Made by a program: the position numbers and the translations under genes
Source of the DNA: Fistulifera solaris
Lineage: Eukaryota > Bacillariophyta > Bacillariophyceae > Naviculales > Stauroneidaceae
DNA length: 64,000 bases
Assembly (NCBI GenBank): GCA_030295235.1
Contig: AP026130.1
Span: 310,001-374,000, forward strand
Reading direction: 5' to 3'
The notes under the pieces: model-generated
Seen by the model: the letters and a program-made list of their open reading frames with translations, nothing else
Told to the model about the DNA's origin: nothing
Database searches by the model: none
Shown: positions 58,392-64,000 of the stretch, one piece after another
Layout: each line of letters begins with the position of its first letter
Position numbering within the stretch: position 1 is the stretch's first letter

Positions 58392-59633
58392 TCACAATAC
58401 ATCCATCCCCATCGACGGCGTACCCTCCGTAGTGGGATCGAACGACACAACACTCGGATAAGAGTTCTGAACACGGAGCCGATCGACCGGTACTTCGTCA
58501 AATCGGTCTTTCATGGTACGCCATTCGACGGAACAGATCTTGCTGGATCCGGCCGTAAATACAACTCGTAGGTTTGCCGACAAGAGGGCAAACTCGTTTT
58601 GGCTTTGAATGGACAAATCCACATCCACAGATGCTGTGTGATCCAGACTGAGAGCAACGCGATCGACCGACTTGGAATATGTGAGCAGTGACGTGGCTTG
58701 TGGGCCGAAGCGATCTTCGGTGCGACTAATGAGCTTCTCATCGAATCGCCCCATTCCTTGTAAGCCTTGAATTTCCTGTGTATCGCCATTGCCGTCGTAA
58801 AACACAAAGGCATCCAAGTCATCTACAATGTGCGTGATTCCACCTTCCGGAAGAGGTGCCGAAGTCGGGGAACGACCCAGCTGGCGCACCATTTGCTCGC
58901 GAACATGGAGAAAGTCCACCACCGTTTGTCTTCGGGCTTGATCTAAATGATGCTGTCGTTCAAACTTGTCAAACGCCTCTTCTTTGGCCAAGAGCTCGTC
59001 GTACCTAGCCTTCTTGCGGTTTCTGGTACTTCGCGCATGCTCGCGGTTCCTGGTTCGGGTCAACTCGAGACGCTCATCCTCGGTGAGATTCTTGCGCTTC
59101 TTGCCTCGTTGAGGCTTCGATTGCAAGGCAGCTTCAATTTGCTCTCTGCGAACAGCTTCGACCCTGGTAGAATCGGGAGATCCCCGAGACGTATCGCAGG
59201 AGACTGCCTTAGAGCTCACGTAAAGACCCAAGGGTCCACCCGGCAAGGCCGACGACGGCGCCAAAGAAAAGGCCACAGTCGAGCTGCCACGGGCTAACAG
59301 ACTAGATGATTCTTGTGGAGATACTGTTTCGGTTTGTCGAAAGTTGTGTAGTCGACTATGAGGCGACGGACAAAGAAGGGAGGTTGAACTCCTAGCCTTT
59401 TCCATCATGCGGAGAAGCGCAACACTCTGCTCCCTGTGAAATGTACTTAGTACATCGGGCCATGTTGTTTGATTGATCTCCTTGGAAGGAACATTTTGTT
59501 CCGTTTCGCTAAACGCCAAGGCATTTGACTTTGTCTTTGGGTTTCCCTTGATTCCAAGCAATGCCGACGCTAAGAGAGCATCAGTCTCGGTAGGAGAAAC
59601 TTGATGGGAAGTATGTGCGGAAGATTGGCTCAT
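58392..59633 (-). CDS. bZIP transcription factor
   Basis: This is a nuclear DNA-binding protein. From the chosen Met (59633, MSQSSAHTSHQVSPTETDAL) about 413 residues are coded in an unbroken frame. The basic region is RNREHARSTRNRKKARYDEL, fitting the bZIP N-x7-R rule, so ACGT-core sites are expected. The leucine zipper after it is weak (LLAKEEAFDKFERQHHLDQA), with few heptad leucines. The C-terminal ~180 residues form an ordered domain (THIVDDLDAFVFYDGNG, then RVVFTAGSSKICSVEWRTMK) that I cannot name. The frame is open upstream to a Met at 59777, but that stretch overlaps a separate small gene, so the shorter start is preferred. Confidence 0.78.
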   Translation of the reverse strand: MSQSSAHTSHQVSPTETDALLASALLGIKGNPKTKSNALAFSETEQNVPSKEINQTTWPDVLSTFHREQSVALLRMMEKARSSTSLLCPSPHSRLHNFRQTETVSPQESSSLLARGSSTVAFSLAPSSALPGGPLGLYVSSKAVSCDTSRGSPDSTRVEAVRREQIEAALQSKPQRGKKRKNLTEDERLELTRTRNREHARSTRNRKKARYDELLAKEEAFDKFERQHHLDQARRQTVVDFLHVREQMVRQLGRSPTSAPLPEGGITHIVDDLDAFVFYDGNGDTQEIQGLQGMGRFDEKLISRTEDRFGPQATSLLTYSKSVDRVALSLDHTASVDVDLSIQSQNEFALLSANLRVVFTAGSSKICSVEWRTMKDRFDEVPVDRLRVQNSYPSVVSFDPTTEGTPSMGMDVL

Positions 59634-59673
59634 CCTAACAAAAGACTTCATTGAGTTAGAAGAGATTGTTCTT

Positions 59674-60330
59674 TCAATGACAGAACCAATGGAGATCCGA
59701 GGCAGAACGATTCTGGCCTGAGAAAAAGGAAAACGAAGAATAGAGAGCCAATGAGAAACGAGAGACGACATCAACAAGTTCTGCCTTCTGCGCGCGGCGC
59801 ATGAGAAATGCTGATCGATAGTAAATCAGTACAACTATGGTCATGACGATGACTGTGACAATGCGGCCCGCCACCGTCGTGCGTACTCGTTGAACTCCAG
59901 TACCGGTACGGTTTCGGAAACGAAAGTCATGGAAGTACAACAAAGAGTAGAGAGCCAGCTGGGTAGGGCCAATCGCGTCACGCGCTGATTGGGTTTTTCC
60001 AATGGAACGTTGACGATGGTTGACGCAATGAAAAGATGAGCATGATGATTGATGATTCATTCGATGTCGAATCTTTCAATGATGATTGTCGAATGATCGC
60101 CGAACGCTCCTTCAACCCAGCTGCGAGCCTTGGAGCATAGATGCATCAAGAGCCGAAGATACAGAACGGTCGAAAATCGATCGGAGACATGAACAAACTC
60201 GTATACCCGCAAATTGGAAAGACTTACCAAGCAACGTTTGTTTTGATAAATCGATGGCGATTGCGGGGACGATACTGCAAGCAGCAACGATGCGGTAGTA
60301 GAAAGTCTTTTGTTTTTGCGCTTTACGCAT
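59674..60330 (-). CDS. Tentative two-exon small membrane protein
   Basis: Exon 1 (60330-60228) reads MRKAQKQKTFYYRIVAACSI and continues VPAIAIDLSKQTLL to a GTAAGT donor. An acceptor ending AATCAG at 59985 continues the frame as ARDAIGPTQLALYSLLYFHD, then GVQRVRTTVAGRIVTVIVMT and IVVLIYYRSAFLMRRAQKAE. The implied intron is 243 bp, longer than others in the window. The product (~137 residues) would have two hydrophobic segments between basic ends, as in small mitochondrial or ER membrane proteins. The last ~30 residues may be untranslated if another splice site is used. No family is recognised and no transcript was consulted. Confidence 0.4.
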
Positions 60331-60982
60331 TATTAATGCGATGATTCTCAATGGAAAGGACGAAGGCAAACTGCTGGGAATTCTTTCGCACCAAATTTCA
60401 ACCACCGCGTGGATCTTTTTGGATGATCTTTTTTGTCACGTGGGGAAACGGAATGTCACTGTGCCAAGAGAGTAGAACCGCAAACTGGCCAATTGCATCA
60501 CAATGTGACGCTTCTTCTTCAACTACCAAACATTACTAAACGTACTACGTAACCTTACCTAATAAACCAGCGTCGCACCGCCGCCGTTCCCTATTTGCGT
60601 TCTCTCCTCAGAAAGCGCGGGAAACTTGACGGATTAGACATACACAAAAGAATAATGACGTGTCGATCTGAAAAGACAGCGCATCACTAAAGGAAGCAAG
60701 ATTCAAAAGTGACTGTATTGAAGAATGTACTCGAGTGCCGCTTGCTCCGTATCTTTCAATCACACGTTCTTCCTTTCTGAAACTACAGTGTACGATTATG
60801 TAGTACGTACTTCCAACGTCTCGAATATGAGTCACGAGTAGAATTTGCAACTTGCAATGCTTAGCTAAACAAGCTTTGGCTATCGCAAGCATCAATCAGG
60901 TTCATTAAAAATCAAGCCTTTAGCCCAACTAACAAAGTTGTGGTGTAGTTGAAGCTATGCAATGTCGAAAACATAGATATGA
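60331..60982. other. Intergenic stretch, no gene supported
   Basis: About 650 bp lie between two minus-strand genes. ORFs at 60351-60539 (+) and 60608-60895 (-) have no recognisable features. No repeat or RNA gene was seen. Confidence 0.45.
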
Positions 60983-61951
60983 CTATATGAAAACGCCCCA
61001 ACCTAAATTGCCATCTTTCATTGTACTCCTTGAACTTTCATGAGCCCACTCTCGGTCTCGTAAAAATGTAGAATTCGGTTTCATACTAGGTAATAAGCTT
61101 TTGATCTCGTCAGAATTCAAGACCGGTTTGACGGAATCGAAATCACAAACAGCACGAATTTCGGGATCGGGGTCCAAGAGTCGACGGATGAGGTTCAAGA
61201 CTGTGGATGGAACTGTTGCCCCAAAGTTCGCCGACGAGAGGTCCCCATTTGCATGGGCGACTACTTTGTCCAGAATCAATGCCTCCGAGTCGGCGTGGAA
61301 CGGCGATATCCCTGTCCATAACGTGTGCAGCAGACAGCCGAACGACCACACATCAACAGCTCTCGTAGGGGTGAAAATTCCGCGGATGAGTTCCGGGGCA
61401 GCGTACTCCGCCGTGCCTCGAAGAAAAACATTTTTATGAATTGAGCCCTCGGATACCGTCGACGTCAATATCGCGGACCCAAAGTCGATAACGACAACCT
61501 TGCGTGAGTCTGCTGTCAGGAGAAGATTGTCGGGTTTTAAGTCCGCATGGATGACATGATTCTTATGGATAGTTTCAATTGCTGCAGCGATACCAAGAGC
61601 GACATCAACGGCATGACTCAACCATGTCTGATCGTCCATTTTAGGTTTCTGTTCCAAAAAATGAGAGAGCGTTCCTTTCTGAAACAATTCCAACACCAGA
61701 TATACAAACTGATCATCGTGAAACGCGGCAAGAAGTGTGGCAACGAATGGGCAATCGGCAAGTGTCCGCAACACACGCTGTTCCGTTAAAACGGCGTTCA
61801 GCCACTCGGGATGCTTCTGCAACGAAGTCTTGTCGTATAACTTGATGGCGACATCTCGGTCTGTTTCCTTATGAACGCCGTGATAAACGGTTCCAAAACT
61901 GCCCTGTCCGATGCACACTCCGACCAAATAATCCTTGAGCGAAGATTCCAT
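60983..61951 (-). CDS. Serine/threonine protein kinase, PDK1-like
   Basis: From Met at 61951 (MESSLKDYLVGVCIGQGSFG) about 322 residues are coded, essentially a bare kinase domain. Visible motifs are the Gly loop GQGSFGTVYHG, Lys in VAIKLYD, the catalytic loop HADLKPDNLLL (Ala replacing the usual Arg of HRD), DFGSA and AEYAAPELIRG. The HADLK form means a non-RD kinase, so activation-loop phosphorylation may be less important. VYLVLELFQKGTLSHFLEQK and ALTEQ-like N-lobe features resemble PDK1, but no PH domain follows. The frame is open upstream to a Met at 62323, but this extension has no homology signs and would fill the divergent promoter, so the shorter start is chosen. Confidence 0.82.
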   Translation of the reverse strand: MESSLKDYLVGVCIGQGSFGTVYHGVHKETDRDVAIKLYDKTSLQKHPEWLNAVLTEQRVLRTLADCPFVATLLAAFHDDQFVYLVLELFQKGTLSHFLEQKPKMDDQTWLSHAVDVALGIAAAIETIHKNHVIHADLKPDNLLLTADSRKVVVIDFGSAILTSTVSEGSIHKNVFLRGTAEYAAPELIRGIFTPTRAVDVWSFGCLLHTLWTGISPFHADSEALILDKVVAHANGDLSSANFGATVPSTVLNLIRRLLDPDPEIRAVCDFDSVKPVLNSDEIKSLLPSMKPNSTFLRDREWAHESSRSTMKDGNLGWGVFI

Positions 61952-62361
61952 GCTGCACAATTGACATTCTGTGTAGCTTTCAACATACCATTGTTTATTA
62001 TTATTTGCGCTGAACTTCGAAGTCTCTCGATCTCCTTTCTTTCGATGTAAAAAAGGCACTACTGTACCTGGTATGCGCACGGCGCACGGCGGCGGCCGGC
62101 GGCCCAACGAGTTACCGGTACCGGTAGGACATCGTAACTGACTAAAATACTCCGTATGTTTAACCTTATTGAAGTTGATGGGAGCAATTTTGTTTACTGC
62201 GACGATGTTTCGTTTATTGCTCGAGATTCCAACAGGTAGAGAATAGATCATTACTCTATTTATAAACTTATCCATCTTTCCTCCTTCATCATAGTCGATT
62301 TTGTCTCGCTTCAAGGACTTCAAGGCGAAGTAATTGGTTGTACGCCGCAGCCGCTATAGAA
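61952..62361. other. Divergent promoter region with GC-rich core
   Basis: These 410 bp separate the kinase and the signal peptidase. A GC-rich patch near 62070-62105 is followed by the 14-bp palindrome TACCGGTACCGGTA at 62113-62126. A regulatory role is possible but unproven. Confidence 0.4.
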
Positions 62362-63000
62362 ATGACGTCTACAATACCTTGGTCCTCCGCATGGAAGACC
62401 GTGCTAGCAAGCTTGCCCCTGGCGCTGTGGGCACGAGACTCATTCTTTGGCTTATGCCGTGTCAAGGGCGCCTCGATGGAACCCACGCTGAGAGATGGTG
62501 ATATCATCTTCGTTCGAAAATGTGACGCGGGGGCACTGGTGGATGCAGTGATGCGCTTTCTTGTATCGTCGGAGGGAGAGACCGAACGCGCCCGCGTACG
62601 GCGCTACGAACAATTGCAATCACAATACGTTCCTGCATCCAAAATCTACGAACGCCCTCCGACCGCTCTCGCTGGTCATATCGTTGTTTACAAGGATCCC
62701 GAAAAGGCATTTCCGACCGAGTTGGCGGTAAAGCGCGTCGTGGCGTCAGGAGGTCAATGGCTCCGATTGCCTGCTTCAGAGACGAATACGCGAAGATTGC
62801 AGAGCTTGCCTGCGTATACGCTCCATGTTGAAGGCGACAACCGTGATAACTCTCGAGACTCTCGGCACGTAGGCCCTATCAGCAAGAATCTTTTGGTTGG
62901 CGTTGCTGAATACGTAGTGTGGCCTCCGACTCGGTGGCAGAGAATCCAGAGAAAGGCACTTTTAGATGATAATGACAAACCAAGAGCCTTCTGGCCATGA
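62362..63000 (+). CDS. Mitochondrial inner-membrane-type signal peptidase (S26)
   Basis: This is a serine-lysine peptidase of family S26 that trims leaders of proteins sorted to the intermembrane space (IMP1/IMP2 group); plastid thylakoid peptidase is an alternative. About 212 residues are unbroken. An N-terminal hydrophobic segment (TVLASLPLALWARDSFFGLC) anchors the protein. The catalytic Ser lies in VKGASMEPTLRDGDIIFVRK and the general-base Lys in ELAVKRVVASGGQWL. Box E is HVEGDNRDNSRDSRHVGPIS. An insert of ~50 residues between boxes B and C (SEGETERARVRRYEQ) is longer than in yeast Imp. The shift to Arg in RDSRHVG is common in Imp-type enzymes. The gene is divergent from the kinase. Confidence 0.88.
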   Translation: MTSTIPWSSAWKTVLASLPLALWARDSFFGLCRVKGASMEPTLRDGDIIFVRKCDAGALVDAVMRFLVSSEGETERARVRRYEQLQSQYVPASKIYERPPTALAGHIVVYKDPEKAFPTELAVKRVVASGGQWLRLPASETNTRRLQSLPAYTLHVEGDNRDNSRDSRHVGPISKNLLVGVAEYVVWPPTRWQRIQRKALLDDNDKPRAFWP

Positions 63001-63058
63001 AAACGAAAACGTTAAAGCAGCGACTCTGTACAGCCAACGAATATAAACTACTAAATCG

Positions 63059-64000
63059 TTAATAATCATCACTCTGTGACAAAGTCTGGCTTTGCGAGAG
63101 AGACATAATGAGACCCTTGGGATCTTTGATACCTTGGTACCCCTGAAATTGGTGATTGCGTCTGTACTGTTTGTGGAGTTTCAATCGAACACGATCGGAC
63201 TCTTCCGCGATCTTTGACACATTTTCCAAGGCTTGCTGAATTCTAACACATGATAGGGAAATATCTTCGAGCGTTTGGTTCACCTTCTCAATTTCTTCCG
63301 TTACTTCCACTTCCTTCGTCGTATCAGCCGTTTGTTCACTTTGTTTGTCTTGTTCTTCCTTCTGCTTTCGCTCCATGTCCTCGATTTCTCGCTCTTGTTG
63401 ATCCAATTGCTCGGCTGCATCTTTCCACGATTTCTCTTCTTTTTTGTAGCTTGGAGATCTCTGTCATGAGATAGACAATTTCTCTCCACAACTCCTGGTT
63501 CTTGGGCAGCTTCTTGATTAATTCTTGTTTTTGCTTATTGCGCGCTATTTCCAGTTCACGTTCGCGCACTTCTTCCGATCGCGCCTTTTCGACCTCCAGC
63601 CGCTTCGCTTCTTCTTCTTTTTTTCGCTGCAATTGCTCTCGACACTGAGCATCGCGCTTCGCCCGTGACGCGGACACGGCCTGCATGGCAGCCCCGATGC
63701 TGGCCATGACCGTTTTGCGGCAACGTACGACCATATCGGTCTGGTGGGGCAAGTCACGCTGCACTTTCGCTTGCAAGTCTTTCAAAACTTGTAATTCCGA
63801 GGAAGCAATCGCTGGCAAAAGAACTTCTTCGAAAGAAAGCACTCCAACATCTGCCAGGGCGGCCTGATCGCTCTCGTCATTGGTCATAGCGTGATCGACA
63901 AGAGACTTTACCAGCCCTTTGGAGGGGAAAGGAACATTCGTGGGGTATTCGATTGATTCCAGAGGTAAAGCAGCTTCTTTTGAGGAGTCAATTGGCGTCT
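63059..64000 (-). CDS. Coiled-coil protein, N terminus outside window
   Basis: The frame is open to the right edge, so the start lies beyond the window; the first Met inside is at 63887. The visible ~313 residues begin TPIDSSKEAALPLESIEYPT. After a globular-looking stretch (LPAIASSELQVLKDLQAKVQ) comes a long charged coiled coil (QLQRKKEEEAKRLEVEKARS, KKLPKNQELWREIVYLMTEI, QQEREIEDMERKQKEEQDKQ). The C terminus is SQSQTLSQSDDY. One frame change occurs in the A run near 63448. I see no catalytic motif and do not recognise the family; a structural or cytoskeletal role would be a guess. Confidence 0.6.

Noticed and set aside
59634-59777. N-terminal extension of the bZIP protein resembling a mitochondrial leader
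   Set aside because: It overlaps the coding end of a separate small gene and does not fit a nuclear factor.
61952-62323. 124-residue N-terminal extension of the kinase
   Set aside because: It has no homology signs, fills the divergent promoter, and the Met at 61951 directly precedes the kinase fold.

Overview
The window looks like nuclear DNA of a pennate diatom, most likely Phaeodactylum tricornutum or a close relative. The genes are eukaryotic and densely packed, with intergenic gaps of a few hundred bases. Introns are few and tiny (about 34-75 bp, GT...AG). A Ty1/Copia-type retrotransposon, a p10-p20 (type III) metacaspase and bacterial-type organellar enzymes with N-terminal leaders all fit a secondary-plastid alga. 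The organism call is inference from gene content; no search was run.

Layout. 1-1478 (-): 5' part of a DENN-domain gene. 1879-2743 (-): decayed NmrA-like copy. 2906-9993 (-): complete Copia LTR element with a 5-bp GCGAT target duplication. 10265-11970 (-): JmjC demethylase. 12337-13116 (+): Tim17-family protein with a signal peptide. 13779-14645 (+): the better NmrA-like copy. 14893-15753 (-): orphan protein with an RVSF motif. 16055-18284 (+): RING-CH plus MYND membrane protein. 18371-20788 (-): APC6/CDC16. 20789-22611: gene-poor stretch with a possible piggyBac remnant. 22612-25167 (+): PI-PLC. 25614-27385 (+): FAD disulfide reductase-rhodanese. 27682-29907 (+): tandem AAA ATPase. 29972-31855 (-): NOB1. 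32173-39436 (-): multidomain acetyl-CoA carboxylase. 40122-42120 (+): FAD glycerol-3-phosphate dehydrogenase. 42338-43458 (+): syntaxin. 43483-44622 (-): membrane-anchored protein. 45039-45642 (+): small membrane protein. 45690-46010 (+): broken copy of the carboxylase 3' end. 46407-47398 (+): metacaspase. 47460-47926 (-): BolA. 48295-50923 (+): leucyl-tRNA synthetase. 50953-52635 (-): helical-repeat protein. 52942-54578 (+): glycerate kinase. 54580-56948 (-): NSUN2-type RNA methyltransferase. 57254-58263 (+): methyltransferase-like zinc-finger protein. 58392-59633 (-): bZIP factor. 59674-60330 (-): tentative small membrane protein. 60983-61951 (-): protein kinase. 62362-63000 (+): IMP-type signal peptidase. 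63059-64000 (-): partial coiled-coil protein.

Most genes are housekeeping and are not arranged as a pathway. The one suggestive pair is acetyl-CoA carboxylase (fatty-acid precursor supply) and mitochondrial glycerol-3-phosphate dehydrogenase (glycerol backbone and redox). They diverge from one 0.7-kb region that carries a duplicated TGATGTCA-N3-TGACGTA element and a perfect CRE.

Caution on quality: nearly every long conserved gene is cut by one to four single-base frame changes, and many of these fall in homopolymer runs. I treat these genes as intact loci with probable assembly errors, and call pseudogenes only where decay goes beyond that.
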